From Flavipsychrobacter sp. (GTDB lineage: Bacteria > Bacteroidota > Bacteroidia > Chitinophagales > Chitinophagaceae): DNA of 64,000 bases. Position numbers and translations under genes: made by a program. The stretch spans positions 1 to 64,000 of the forward strand of contig JAEUVX010000004.1 of the NCBI GenBank assembly GCA_016786615.1, read 5' to 3'. The notes under the pieces are model-generated. The model saw only the letters and a list, made by a program, of their open reading frames with translations. It ran no database searches and was not told where the DNA came from. This document shows, piece by piece, positions 9,829 to 18,007 of the stretch (the stretch's first letter is position 1; the number at the start of each line of letters is the position of its first letter).

Positions 9829-9867
9829 AGAGAATTGATTTATACGAATGTATGTGCGAAGCAAACA

Positions 9868-9888
9868 GAAAAAATTGACTTATGTTAA
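9868..9888 (-). promoter_or_regulatory. Conserved element upstream of YD-like paralogue 1
   Basis: The plus-strand sequence GAAAAAATTGACTTATGTTAA matches 19 of 21 bases with the segment 11329-11349 upstream of paralogue 2. Both lie about 40 bp ahead of the start codon on the minus strand. It may be the promoter or an operator of this family; there is no canonical TAnnTTTG box here. Confidence 0.4.
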
Positions 9889-9962
9889 TTACTTGTGGCC
9901 GGTTGCAATAACAAGCTGTATCATTAGCTTACGGTTAAATACGCTTGAAATTATTGCAAGAA

Positions 9963-9985
9963 AAAGCCACCGTTATGGTGGCTTT
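9963..9985 (-). terminator. Rho-independent terminator after the 9995-11287 gene
   Basis: Stem AAAGCCACC / GGTGGCTTT with a 5-nt loop, 10 bp past the stop of YD-like paralogue 2. The U-tract is short. Confidence 0.8.
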
Positions 9986-9994
9986 CAACTGTAT

Positions 9995-11287
9995 TTACTG
10001 AATGATTATTTGCGAGGAAGTGATTTTTGTTCCCTGCTTATCGTGTATGGATAGTATATAAGTGCCGGTAGATAATTGAGTGTTGATAATAGCATTATCT
10101 GTTTCCGGTTGCGATTGAGAAAAGGCAATGCGCCCCTGCATGTCTGTTATGATGATGTGGCTGAAGGTAGCGTTGTTTGTCTTTACGGCCATGATGCCTT
10201 TAGATGGATTGGGCGATACAATAATTCCTGCTACTTTTTCCGTAGTAATGATGCTTGCAGGGTTGTATGTCTGAAAGTAGAATGATGTACGGTCGTAGGG
10301 TGCAGACGCATATACACCTCCGCCATTGTATTTATATGATTGTCCATATTGAATGAGACCATCTGTATCGTAGTAAGTAATGATTCGCTCAAGTGTATCC
10401 CACGATGAATTCCATTTCTGTATTAAAATCGTATCAGTCAGTTTGTTTGTACTGAAGTAGGTATTATGTTTTTCTACACCTACCCATTGTGAGATATTGG
10501 CGTCCCAATTATAAACTACATGATAATTTTGAAACGTATCAGTGCCTCTGTAGCCAAAACTATCTGTTTGTGTATAGTGCAGCCCTGTGCCTGTATCTTT
10601 TTGTGCTATTTTACTTATAAGGCGATTATTGGCATCGAACGTTTTGCGAATAATACCGGTTAATGCCCAACTGCCATTTTTATAACTATATGCAGACAGG
10701 AGTGTATCATTGTTGTTGGCATCGTAAACGGTAATGCGTTTCAAATAGGGAGTATTGTTCATCGTATTGTACGAGCTGTCTGTTACAAGATAGCCGGCAG
10801 TATTGTAATTAAGATAACGGGTATAATTACTGAGCTGCGCACCTGCGCCTGATGTGTCTCTGAAACTGATAGTAGTTGGCTTTCCGGCAGCGTTGCGGGT
10901 TATGTTACAATACTGTTTGTAATTGCCCGTATTTGTAAATACAAAATTATCAGGCAGATTATTGCTGTTGTATTTGTAAGTTTTGTTCGATGAACGAATG
11001 ATGCTTGTTCCACCATAGTTGATATAGTTGACAGTAGAGTCGCAGTGTATGTTTTGCTCCTCTTCACTACCACGCAGATAGTTGTCGTAATAGCTTTCTG
11101 CATTCGTGAGTTCTGAACCACGGCCATAGCTATAGTAATATCTGTTACTGTCTATCAAGTATCCGTTAGCAAAATAGGATGTTGCTATAATGCGCTTTTT
11201 TACAGCCGTAGTCTTGTTGTGTACAGGCTTTGCAATAGCAGAAATTGTACAAAGACTAAACATGAGAATTGGTATTCTTAATTTCAT
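9995..11287 (-). CDS. Secreted YD-repeat-like protein with T9SS sorting domain (paralogue 2 of 3)
   Basis: 430 residues. The signal peptide MKLRIPILMFSLCTISAIAK is followed by the family signature NKTTAVKKRIIATSYFANG and the YYYSYGRGSELTNAESYYDN block found in all three paralogues. Tyrosine-rich YD-like strands follow (TVYDANNNDT, RKTFDANNRLI, FGYRGTDTF, TYYDTDGL). The C-terminal SPNPSKGIMAVKTN ... DMQGRIAFSQ ... GTYILSI is a T9SS sorting domain. It is closest to paralogue 1. It has its own upstream element and terminator, so it can be expressed independently. Its biochemical role is unknown. Confidence 0.85.
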   Translation of the reverse strand: MKLRIPILMFSLCTISAIAKPVHNKTTAVKKRIIATSYFANGYLIDSNRYYYSYGRGSELTNAESYYDNYLRGSEEEQNIHCDSTVNYINYGGTSIIRSSNKTYKYNSNNLPDNFVFTNTGNYKQYCNITRNAAGKPTTISFRDTSGAGAQLSNYTRYLNYNTAGYLVTDSSYNTMNNTPYLKRITVYDANNNDTLLSAYSYKNGSWALTGIIRKTFDANNRLISKIAQKDTGTGLHYTQTDSFGYRGTDTFQNYHVVYNWDANISQWVGVEKHNTYFSTNKLTDTILIQKWNSSWDTLERIITYYDTDGLIQYGQSYKYNGGGVYASAPYDRTSFYFQTYNPASIITTEKVAGIIVSPNPSKGIMAVKTNNATFSHIIITDMQGRIAFSQSQPETDNAIINTQLSTGTYILSIHDKQGTKITSSQIIIQ

Positions 11288-11328
11288 AAACAGTTATTTT
11301 TTATCAATGTTATGAATGTGAATAAGAT

Positions 11329-11349
11329 GAAAAAATTGACTTTAGTTAA
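11329..11349 (-). promoter_or_regulatory. Conserved element upstream of YD-like paralogue 2
   Basis: The plus-strand sequence starts GAAAAAATTGACTTTAGTT and agrees at 19 of 21 positions with 9868-9888. It sits 42 bp upstream of the start codon. The equivalent place ahead of paralogue 3 keeps only a weak match. Confidence 0.4.
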
Positions 11350-11430
11350 GTTCAAATTTCAATGACGGATAAATGACTTGGCTATTACAAAAGCACTATG
11401 AAACTGTCATGGTTGTATCATTGCTCATAT

Positions 11431-11470
11431 AAAACAATAAAGCCACTGAGTTAAGTGGCTTTATTGTTTT
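11431..11470 (-). terminator. Rho-independent terminator after the 11485-12855 gene
   Basis: A perfect 17-bp stem (AAAACAATAAAGCCACT and its complement) with a 6-nt loop, 14 bp past the stop of YD-like paralogue 3. It is the longest uninterrupted terminator stem noted in the window. Confidence 0.9.
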
Positions 11471-11484
11471 AGTGGGTTGCTGTA

Positions 11485-12855
11485 TTACTGCTTAATAAAT
11501 TGTTGATAGGCTGTTTGTGTTTTGTCTTTGTTGAAGATGGTGAGTATGTAATTGCCTGAAGGTAGTTGTTGTGTATTAATAACTTGTTGTTGCCCGCTTA
11601 ATTGTTCGCTGTGTACATTTTGCCCTTTCATATTTGTGATGTTAATGTTGCCATTTAGTATGGAGGTTTGTACGAAAAGGATATTGTTTGCAGGGTTGGG
11701 GTATAATGTCAACAAAGATTTGTCATTTAGTTTTTGAATTGTCAGCGGGTCATAGTCTTCATAGTACATGGTAGATTGGTCGTAAGGAACGGTTGCATAA
11801 TTGCCATTGCCATTGTACAGGTAGCCATTGCTACGCAGCAGCAACCCGTTTGCATCGTAGGTATATACATCCCGTTCCATTGTATCCCATTGTGTAGTGT
11901 ACTGATAGATATAGTATGTATCTACAAGGCCGGCACTGTTGTACTGATTGTGTATCATTTCTTCGGCGGTCCATGATGATAAACCAGCATCCCAGGTATA
12001 ATCAACATGGAATTCATGATTTACGGAACTGCCCTGATAGCTGAAACTGTCTTTGTCCATATTTTCAAGCCCCGAACCCATATCGTAAGCAGCTTCCGTT
12101 GTTATCAGCCTGTTGCTGCCGTCATAAACATTTGTATTAGTGTATGTGAGCAACCAACTGCCTGCAATATATTGGTAGGATAGGAAGGAGAGCATATTGC
12201 CATTGGAATTGTAGGTATATGTGCGTTTGCTGAGCGGCACATTGTTGATGATATCGTGTGTGCTATCGTATGTACGCAGGTTTTGAGAATTGTAAGAAAT
12301 GTACATGCTGCGTTTCGGTATCATAGCCGTACCATTCATGGTGTCGGAAGAGGTGATGGTAGTTACCAGCCCGTTGCTGTTATATGTATGTGCAAACTCA
12401 GCTTGCTGCCATTGCGAAAAGTGTTTCACTTTGCCTATACTTCCGTTTGTATTGTAAGTATATACTTTAGTATCAGAGCGCACGAGGCCCGCACCGGATG
12501 AAAAATCGTGCCAGTTGACAGATGAATCGCTGCGGATGTTTTGAACAGGGTTGATCGCTGTGGAATAGTAGTTGTCGAAATAGCTATCGGCAGTAGTGTT
12601 TGCAGAGCCACGGCCATTGGAATAATAGTAATGGTTGCTATCCAGCACACTGCCACCTGTAGTGTAGGCATTTGCGATGAGGCGTTTTTTCAGTGCAGTG
12701 GTTTTGTTGGCGGCGTTTGTTTGTTTTTGCAATAAAACATGCACGAGTGCTTTATGCGGATTTTTTGCCGATGTTTTGTTTTTGTGCTGCAGTGGTACTG
12801 CATGTGTAGTGTAAGTACAAGCGGAGAGCAAGATGATTGGTACAAAAGATTTCAT
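11485..12855 (-). CDS. Secreted YD-repeat-like protein with T9SS sorting domain (paralogue 3 of 3)
   Basis: 456 residues from the ATG at 12855; a TTG seven codons upstream is less likely. The N-terminus MKSFVPIILLSACTYTTHAV is ambiguous: it can be read as an ordinary signal peptide (cleavage near THAVP) or as a lipoprotein signal with LLSAC. The sorting domain at the C-terminus (LYPNPANNILFVQTS ... NMKGQNVHSE ... GNYILTI) argues for ordinary export and T9SS. A 35-residue lysine- and asparagine-rich insert precedes the family signature KTTALKKRLIANAYTTG, which the other two lack. YD-like strands (YTYNSNGNM, YTYDANGLLLRSNGYLYNGN) fill the middle. Function is unknown. Confidence 0.85.
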   Translation of the reverse strand: MKSFVPIILLSACTYTTHAVPLQHKNKTSAKNPHKALVHVLLQKQTNAANKTTALKKRLIANAYTTGGSVLDSNHYYYSNGRGSANTTADSYFDNYYSTAINPVQNIRSDSSVNWHDFSSGAGLVRSDTKVYTYNTNGSIGKVKHFSQWQQAEFAHTYNSNGLVTTITSSDTMNGTAMIPKRSMYISYNSQNLRTYDSTHDIINNVPLSKRTYTYNSNGNMLSFLSYQYIAGSWLLTYTNTNVYDGSNRLITTEAAYDMGSGLENMDKDSFSYQGSSVNHEFHVDYTWDAGLSSWTAEEMIHNQYNSAGLVDTYYIYQYTTQWDTMERDVYTYDANGLLLRSNGYLYNGNGNYATVPYDQSTMYYEDYDPLTIQKLNDKSLLTLYPNPANNILFVQTSILNGNINITNMKGQNVHSEQLSGQQQVINTQQLPSGNYILTIFNKDKTQTAYQQFIKQ

Positions 12856-12961
12856 GTCGTTGGTATTTTTTTTCAAATAGACGTGAAAAATTTTGAATAA
12901 CTGAGGTGCGTAGTATGCTGCAAATAAGATAATGACAATAGTATTGCAGAAAAAGCTGTTT

Positions 12962-12974
12962 ATGACATTGTCAT
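12962..12974. promoter_or_regulatory. ATGACA-T-TGTCAT palindrome, candidate operator
   Basis: A 13-bp odd palindrome about 107 bp upstream of YD-like paralogue 3, just downstream of the odhB terminator. A further TGTCAT half-site lies at 12986-12991. The same half-sites recur in other intergenic regions at 11405, 16728-16755 and 21069. The operator role is inferred only from repetition and symmetry. Confidence 0.35.
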
Positions 12975-12998
12975 GGTCAAAGAAATGTCATAGAACAA

Positions 12999-13027
12999 AA
13001 AGAAGCCACTCAATGAGTGGCTTCTTT
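12999..13027 (-). terminator. Rho-independent terminator after odhB
   Basis: Inverted repeat AAAGAAGCCACTCA / TGAGTGGCTTCTTT with a minimal loop, 21 bp past the odhB stop. Confidence 0.85.
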
Positions 13028-13048
13028 CAGTAGCAATATGTTGAACGG

Positions 13049-14269
13049 TTAAACGCCGAGCAATGCTTTTACAGGGTCTTGTCCTATCAGCATCAGTTCC
13101 GGGTTTTCGAGTAATTCTTTTACACGTACCAGGAAGCTAACAGACTCGCGGCCATCGATGATGCGGTGGTCGTAGCTAAGTGCTACATACATCATTGGGC
13201 GTGCTTCTATCTTGCCGTTAACCACCATCGGGCGCTCCTGTATTTTGTGCATACCGAGGATAGCCGATTGTGGTATATTGATGATTGGTGTTGACATCAG
13301 CGAGCCGAATACACCACCGTTGGTGATGGTAAAAGTACCGCCGGTCATTTCTTCCATGCTCAGTTTGTTGTCGCGCGCTTTGCCTGCCAGTTCCATTACT
13401 TTGGCTTCTATTTCTGCCATGCTCAGGCTTTCGGCATTGCGGATTACAGGTACTACCAGTCCTTTTGGCGCAGATACCGCAATAGATATATCGCAATAGT
13501 CGTGGTAAACCACTTCTTCGCCATCTATATAAGCGTTCACTGCCTTCCATTCCTGAAGGGCATAGCAACATGCTTTTGTAAAGAAAGACATGAAGCCAAG
13601 GTTGACACCATGAGATTCTTTGAACTTGTCTTTATAAAGCTTGCGTATATCCATAATGCGTGTCATATCCACTTCGTTGAAAGTGGTGAGCATCGCAGTT
13701 GTGTTCTTAGCTTCTACCAGACGACGAGAAACCGTTTTACGCAGGTTGCTCATTTTTTCGCGCCTGTCGTTGCGGGTAAATGCACCAGCACCTTTTTTGC
13801 CCGGGTTAGCCAGTGCATCCAGTACATCCTGTTTCAGGATGCGGCCCATAGAGCCACTGCCTTTTACCTCAGTAGGTTTCACTTGCTTATCTGCCATGAT
13901 AGCGCTTGCAACAGGTGTAGCTTTTACATCTGCAGGTAATGCAGCTTTTGGCGCTTCAGCCTTCGGAGCTTCTGCTTTAGCAGCAGGTTTTGCTTCTGCA
14001 GCCGGAGCAGGTGCAGCAGCGCCTTCAGGGCGTGCGGCAGTTTCATCTATTTTACATGCAAGTTCGCCGATAGTAAGCGTAGCGCCTTCTGCAGCTACGA
14101 TATGCAGGATGCCTGCCTGTTCAGCATTCAGTTCGAAAGTGGCTTTTTCAGACTCCAGTTCGCAAAGCAACTCATCGCGTTCTACCCATGCGCCTTCCTG
14201 TTTCAACCATTTTACAAGGGTCACTTCACTGATAGATTCCCCTACTGTGGGCACTTTTATTTCAATCAT
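13049..14269 (-). CDS. odhB: 2-oxoglutarate dehydrogenase E2 component, dihydrolipoyl succinyltransferase
   Basis: 406 residues. It transfers the succinyl group from the lipoyl arm to CoA in the TCA-cycle 2-oxoglutarate dehydrogenase complex in the cytoplasm. An N-terminal biotinyl-lipoyl domain has Lys42 in [11 protein letters not shown] as the lipoylation site. An Ala/Pro/Lys-rich hinge (about 85-125) is followed by the peripheral subunit-binding domain ([23 protein letters not shown]). The catalytic domain is marked by [20 protein letters not shown] and ends with the active-site DHRIIDG (His368, Asp372). The domain order and length are normal. No E1 gene is adjacent, although the two are commonly neighbours; E1 must be elsewhere. 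The N-terminal [13 protein letters not shown] fits the succinyl- rather than the acetyl-transferring branch. Confidence 0.95.
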   Translation of the reverse strand: MIEIKVPTVGESISEVTLVKWLKQEGAWVERDELLCELESEKATFELNAEQAGILHIVAAEGATLTIGELACKIDETAARPEGAAAPAPAAEAKPAAKAEAPKAEAPKAALPADVKATPVASAIMADKQVKPTEVKGSGSMGRILKQDVLDALANPGKKGAGAFTRNDRREKMSNLRKTVSRRLVEAKNTTAMLTTFNEVDMTRIMDIRKLYKDKFKESHGVNLGFMSFFTKACCYALQEWKAVNAYIDGEEVVYHDYCDISIAVSAPKGLVVPVIRNAESLSMAEIEAKVMELAGKARDNKLSMEEMTGGTFTITNGGVFGSLMSTPIINIPQSAILGMHKIQERPMVVNGKIEARPMMYVALSYDHRIIDGRESVSFLVRVKELLENPELMLIGQDPVKALLGV

Positions 14270-14443
14270 GGAAAAATCTCGTTGTACGGAGCGCTAAATT
14301 ATGAAAAATGCGGGGGATTTAAGAATGCGACTTATGTATATTATATTCATTTGATATGGGTGCAGTTGATACGTGACATAAATACTTTATAGATAATTCG
14401 CGCACTGATTATTCAGTACATTTAAAGCAGTAAAAGATTAGCT

Positions 14444-15085
14444 ATGGAATGGTACACACCCGAGTTGGAAAAAGTATTGCTATCCGCATTGCTTGGAGCT
14501 ATAATAGGTCTTGAAAGGGAATGGAGCGGTAAGTCTGCAGGTTTCAGGACAGTAATACTTGTAAATATAGGTGCTACACTGTTCACCATCGTGTCGAACG
14601 CGATGGCTGAACCGGGGACGAGTGGTGGCGACAGGATAGCATCCAACGTAGTGACAGGCATCGGTTTTCTGGGTGCAGGGCTTATATTTAAGAGTGATAC
14701 AAATGTACGGGGACTAACCACTGCAGCTACGGTATGGGCATCGGCCGCTATAGGTATGGCAGTGGGTGTGGGGGCTTATGAAATAGCCGTAATGAGTACC
14801 ATATTGGTATGGGCAGTACTGGTGATATTCTTCAGGCTGCAACTGATATTCGATGATATGATGATTACCCGTCAATACCACATCACACATGAGGGTAATG
14901 ATGGCAAGGAATTGGATTACAGCCAGTATTTTCAGGTAGGTAAGAGAAGGATACTGGAGAATAAACAGATAAAAACAAAAGAAGGGCTGGTATATATATG
15001 GACGATAAGGGCATCAAAAAAGAAACACGACGATGCATTGAAAATACTGCTGCACGACCCTAAGGTGACGAGTCTGGAGTATTAG
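14444..15085 (+). CDS. MgtC/SapB family inner-membrane protein
   Basis: 213 residues. The first about 135 residues form the hydrophobic MgtC/SapB domain with several membrane helices and the conserved LLGAIIGLEREW, GFRTVILVNIGATLF, ASNVVTGIGFLGAGLIF and RGLTTAATVWASAAIGMAVG segments. The remaining about 75 residues are soluble and charged, like the cytoplasmic tail of many MgtC homologues. MgtC proteins are linked to Mg2+ limitation and modulation of membrane ATPase in other bacteria; the role here is not shown. It is divergent from odhB and convergent with crcB. No Mg2+ riboswitch-like leader is apparent in the 175 bp upstream. Confidence 0.9.
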   Translation: MEWYTPELEKVLLSALLGAIIGLEREWSGKSAGFRTVILVNIGATLFTIVSNAMAEPGTSGGDRIASNVVTGIGFLGAGLIFKSDTNVRGLTTAATVWASAAIGMAVGVGAYEIAVMSTILVWAVLVIFFRLQLIFDDMMITRQYHITHEGNDGKELDYSQYFQVGKRRILENKQIKTKEGLVYIWTIRASKKKHDDALKILLHDPKVTSLEY

Positions 15086-15114
15086 TGCTTTAGTTGATTG
15101 GTTGAAAAGAGTAA

Positions 15115-15486
15115 TTACGAAGTTATTGAGATGCCCAATCGGCACAGTAGTATGCCGACAATTACAGATGCTGCAATGTATAACAGGGCTGTAATATTCA
15201 GTTGTCCTTTCAGCAGGGTTACATTTTCCAGTGCAAATGCAGAGAAGGTAGTGAAGCCACCACAGAAGCCTGTAGCAAGCGCCAACCATAAGTCTGACTG
15301 CTGATTGCTGTTTTTCTGTACATAGCCGAATAGCAAGCCTATCAGCAAACAGCCAACGATATTGATGATGAATGTAGCCAGTGGAAAGGATTGGGTATAG
15401 CGGGCATTAATGATACGTGATACGCCATACCTTGCCATGCTGCCAATGGCACCACCAAGACCTACTAATAATAATGCTCGCAACAT
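15115..15486 (-). CDS. crcB: Fluoride channel CrcB/Fluc
   Basis: 123 residues, the usual length. Four membrane helices carry the family motifs GGAIGSMARYGVSR near the N-terminus, FIINIVGCLLIGLLFGY in helix 2, and GFCGGFTTFSAFALE in helix 3, which holds the Phe residues that line the fluoride pore and the TTFS turn with the Na+ site. Fluc channels work as antiparallel dimers and relieve cytoplasmic fluoride toxicity. It is a single gene, convergent with the MgtC-like gene. No fluoride riboswitch was recognised upstream, where the space is occupied by the terminator of the TolB-like gene. Confidence 0.95.
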   Translation of the reverse strand: MLRALLLVGLGGAIGSMARYGVSRIINARYTQSFPLATFIINIVGCLLIGLLFGYVQKNSNQQSDLWLALATGFCGGFTTFSAFALENVTLLKGQLNITALLYIAASVIVGILLCRLGISITS

Positions 15487-15500
15487 CTGCCCAAAAGTAA

Positions 15501-15535
15501 AAAAGCAAAAAGTAATACGCTTACTTTTTGCTTTT
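15501..15535 (-). terminator. Rho-independent terminator after the TolB-like gene
   Basis: A perfect 15-bp stem AAAAGCAAAAAGTAA / TTACTTTTTGCTTTT with a 5-nt loop, between the stop of the TolB-like gene and the crcB start. Confidence 0.85.
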
Positions 15536-15558
15536 AGTTTTTTATACCTGTGTTACCG

Positions 15559-16659
15559 TTAGTTTACCCAGTCGCAGATAAAGAGGTTTGTTTCGTTGGT
15601 GCCGCCGTTGTTTCTGTTTGATGAGAAGATGAGTTTCTTACCATCCGGAGAGAACATAGGGAATGCATCGAAACCACCATCGTGCGATATTTTTTCAAGG
15701 CCTGTACCATCGAAGTTTACGAGATACATATTGAAAGGAAACCCGCGCGGGTATTCGTGGTTTGATGCAAAGATGATGCGCTTGCCGTCTGCAGTAAAGT
15801 TTGGTGCCCAATTGGCTTTGCCCAGTTTGGTAACCTGCTGTACATTGCTGCCATCTGCATCTGCAATAAACACTTCCATATTGGTAGGTGCTACCATGCC
15901 TTGTGCCAGCAGGTCTTTGTATTCTTTTATTTCTTCTGCTGTTTTCGGGCGAGAGGCACGCCATACTATTTTCTTACCATCAGGAGAGAACCATGCACCG
16001 CCATCATAACCAAGGTCTGTAGTAATTTGTTTTACGTTCTTACCATCAAGGTCCATCACGTACAAATCGAGGTCGCCATTGCGGGTAGATGTAAAGATGA
16101 TTTTATCGCCTTTAGGAGATACAGTAGCTTCGGCATCGTAGCCCGGTTCTGTGGTTAGTTGTTTAGTGATTTTACCATTCAGGTCGGATATGAAAATGTC
16201 ATAGCTTTCATAGATAGGCCAAACGTATTTTTTCAAAACCTTACGGTCGGGTACAGGCGGGCAGGTATCTGCACCAAGATGTGTAGATGCATATACCACA
16301 GATTTGCCGCCCGGCATCAGGTAGGCGCAGGTAGTGCGGCCTTTGCCTGTACTTACCATTTTGTATTCAAACTTATCTCCGGCAGATTTTGGCAGTTTGG
16401 CGTAGAAAATCTGGTCGCAGTTCAGCCCTTCTTTAGGATTGGTGCGCTGGAAGATGATAGCTTTACCATCGAGCCCGAAATAAGCCTCTGCATTATCGCC
16501 GCCGAATGTAAGCTGGCGTATGTTTTTAAAGTGTTTTTCATCATCATATTGCAGCTTGCCTTCGTATTTGGCAGGAGCGGCATGTGTACCATGTTGTGCG
16601 GTAGCTGTATTGGCAATAGCAGCCAGCATAACAAGAGGAAGTAAACGGGAAATCATCAT
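15559..16659 (-). CDS. Secreted TolB-like beta-propeller (PD40 repeat) protein
   Basis: 366 residues with a signal peptide (MMISRLLPLVMLAAIANTAT, cleavage after AQ). At least five PD40/WD40-like strands are visible: FGLDGKAIIFQRT, VSPKGDKIIFTSTRNGDLDL, FSPDGKKIVWRASRP, FTADGKRIIFASN and FSPDGKKLIFSSNRNNG. Intervening Y/FVMDLDGKNVKQIT-type segments match the TolB propeller. The protein is likely periplasmic. There is no N-terminal TolB domain and no pal neighbour, so it is probably not TolB itself. Related proteins are sometimes annotated as biopolymer transporter Tol; the function is unproven. Confidence 0.85.
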   Translation of the reverse strand: MMISRLLPLVMLAAIANTATAQHGTHAAPAKYEGKLQYDDEKHFKNIRQLTFGGDNAEAYFGLDGKAIIFQRTNPKEGLNCDQIFYAKLPKSAGDKFEYKMVSTGKGRTTCAYLMPGGKSVVYASTHLGADTCPPVPDRKVLKKYVWPIYESYDIFISDLNGKITKQLTTEPGYDAEATVSPKGDKIIFTSTRNGDLDLYVMDLDGKNVKQITTDLGYDGGAWFSPDGKKIVWRASRPKTAEEIKEYKDLLAQGMVAPTNMEVFIADADGSNVQQVTKLGKANWAPNFTADGKRIIFASNHEYPRGFPFNMYLVNFDGTGLEKISHDGGFDAFPMFSPDGKKLIFSSNRNNGGTNETNLFICDWVN

Positions 16660-16678
16660 TATCTGTTCAATTTGCGCG

Positions 16679-16686
16679 CAAAGGTA
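16679..16686 (-). promoter_or_regulatory. Bacteroidota-type -7 box for the TolB-like gene
   Basis: The minus strand reads TACCTTTG, a match to TAnnTTTG, 20 bp ahead of the ATG. No clear -33 TTG is seen at the expected spacing. Confidence 0.5.
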
Positions 16687-16727
16687 CTTGCATGAATGTT
16701 TAGATACTTATAAAAATGGTAAATGGA

Positions 16728-16755
16728 TTGTCATGGAATTGTAATTGTATGACAA
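16728..16755. promoter_or_regulatory. TTGTCAT ... ATGACAA inverted repeat, candidate operator
   Basis: Perfect 7-bp arms separated by 14 bp, about 70 bp upstream of the TolB-like gene. The half-sites match those at 12962-12974. Confidence 0.35.
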
Positions 16756-16766
16756 ATGAGAACAGC

Positions 16767-16798
16767 AAAAGAGGCGGGCTATTTAGCCCGCCTCTTTT
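16767..16798 (-). terminator. Rho-independent terminator after the small 16819-17025 gene
   Basis: A perfect GC-rich 14-bp stem AAAAGAGGCGGGCT / AGCCCGCCTCTTTT with a 4-nt loop, 20 bp past the stop. Confidence 0.9.
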
Positions 16799-16818
16799 AT
16801 AAACTGATGTTTGTGTGA

Positions 16819-17025
16819 TTAGAAACCTTGCTTTGCTACACCGTCTTTGATGGCTTGCAATGCCTTGGCTTCGCTCATGATAGCAGCCATTTTATTGCCT
16901 TTGCCATCGTTGCCGCTGGCCATATAACCACCACGTGCGGTTTTTGTTATAACAGCATCCTGCATCGGTACATTTTTTTCTTTAGTCTTCAGGCAGTATG
17001 CTTTTATCATTTTAGAGGTATCCAT
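16819..17025 (-). CDS. Small protein resembling DUF5679 without its zinc cysteines
   Basis: 68 residues with no signal peptide or membrane segment. The pattern AYCLKTKEK - MQDAVITKTARGG - GYMASGNDGKGNKMAAIM follows the layout of small DUF5679-like zinc-ribbon proteins (AYCVKCKKK - NGR - G-CPVCGTKM), but the second Cys of the first knuckle and both Cys of the second are replaced, leaving a single Cys. A lysine/alanine-rich helix ends the protein. It has its own strong terminator, which supports a real gene. The family relation rests on my reading of the pattern only, and the function is unknown. Confidence 0.7.
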   Translation of the reverse strand: MDTSKMIKAYCLKTKEKNVPMQDAVITKTARGGYMASGNDGKGNKMAAIMSEAKALQAIKDGVAKQGF

Positions 17026-17163
17026 AATTCCAGATGTTTTTTTAATGGTTAGTAATGAGTTGAAAATACAACTATTATTGAGCTTGCAATAGAGCAGGCA
17101 TTGTTAAAGCTGTATTTGGTGGATATATTAAGTTTTTTTGTGGATAAACGAGCGGTTTTTGCA

Positions 17164-17967
17164 CTAAAAATGCACCAGTATATCTTTTTCTTCGTCGGCA
17201 AGCATGCCAGCAGACCTGATTTTGCTATTGATATGCGCTAAATAATATGGCTCGTTGATGCGGTTTTTGACATGCGGAAAGGCTGCCAATGCCGTTGTAA
17301 GCTCTTTATGTACTTTCATCATCTTCAGCCAGCGCTTTATTTTATCTAAGATAGAATTGCCTTTGATGCTGTTGGCAATAATTTGCGGGTGCATGGCAAG
17401 GAATATGGTAGGTTTGTGCTGTATGATGCGTGGTATCAGTTGTTTTACCAGTTCATACTCGTAGCCTTCGATGTCTATTTAATAAAAAGCTTTTCGGCTT
17501 TGTGGTTTTCGTTGATGAATTTGGCAAGGTCTATCAGCTTTACTTCCCAACTGCTCTTGAAGTCTTTTATCATAAGGCTGCTGCCGGCATTGCCACCGCT
17601 GGCAGTACTTTTAATATGCACTACACCTTCCTGCGTACCTGCAGCCTGGTTGTAGATATGCAGATTTTTGATTTGCGGATTGCAGGCAAGGTTCTGTTCC
17701 AGATATTTATACACCACCGGGTCGGGCTCGAAGGCGAAAGCCTCTGCCGCCAGTTGTGCACAATACAATGATGTGCCACCTATGTACGCGCCGAGATCTA
17801 TAAAAGTGGTTTTGGAATCGATATGCCTGTTGAACATTTCAAAAGTTTCGGGCTCGTACGCGCCACTCTCAATATCCTTCCAGTTTTTTGCGGAAGTATT
17901 CAGGAGATTCTTCTGATTTGGCAGCGTATATGGTGATGCCGTGTAGTTGTATTGTGATATCTGTCAT
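17164..17967 (-). pseudogene. FkbM-family methyltransferase with two compensating frameshifts
   Basis: The gene starts at the ATG at 17967 (MTDITIQLHGITIYAAKSEE) and stops at 17164; its 804 bases are a multiple of three, but three frame segments are needed to read it. The first shift is in a run of six T at 17884-17889: dropping one base joins SPEYFRK to NWKDIESGAYEPETF. The second is at 17477-17480: adding one base to TTT joins KAEKLFIK to IDIEGYEYELVKQ. The rebuilt protein of about 267 residues has the SAM-binding FIDLGAYIGGTSLY, AFEPDP and the FkbM-typical LFIKIDIEGYEYE. FkbM enzymes O-methylate sugars and other small molecules. Both indels lie in short homopolymers and cancel out, so sequencing error is as likely as true decay. 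Confidence 0.8.
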
Positions 17968-17993
17968 GTAAATAGCTGATATAGAAAGCAGTG

Positions 17994-18001
17994 CAAAAGT
18001 A
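17994..18001 (-). promoter_or_regulatory. -7 box upstream of the FkbM gene
   Basis: The minus strand reads TACTTTTG (TAnnTTTG), 26 bp ahead of the FkbM ATG. Confidence 0.45.
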
Positions 18002-18007
18002 TAATTG

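Noticed and set aside
14270-14443. Mg2+ or fluoride riboswitch ahead of the MgtC-like or crcB genes
   Set aside because: I could not find the expected conserved helices or pseudoknot elements in either leader.
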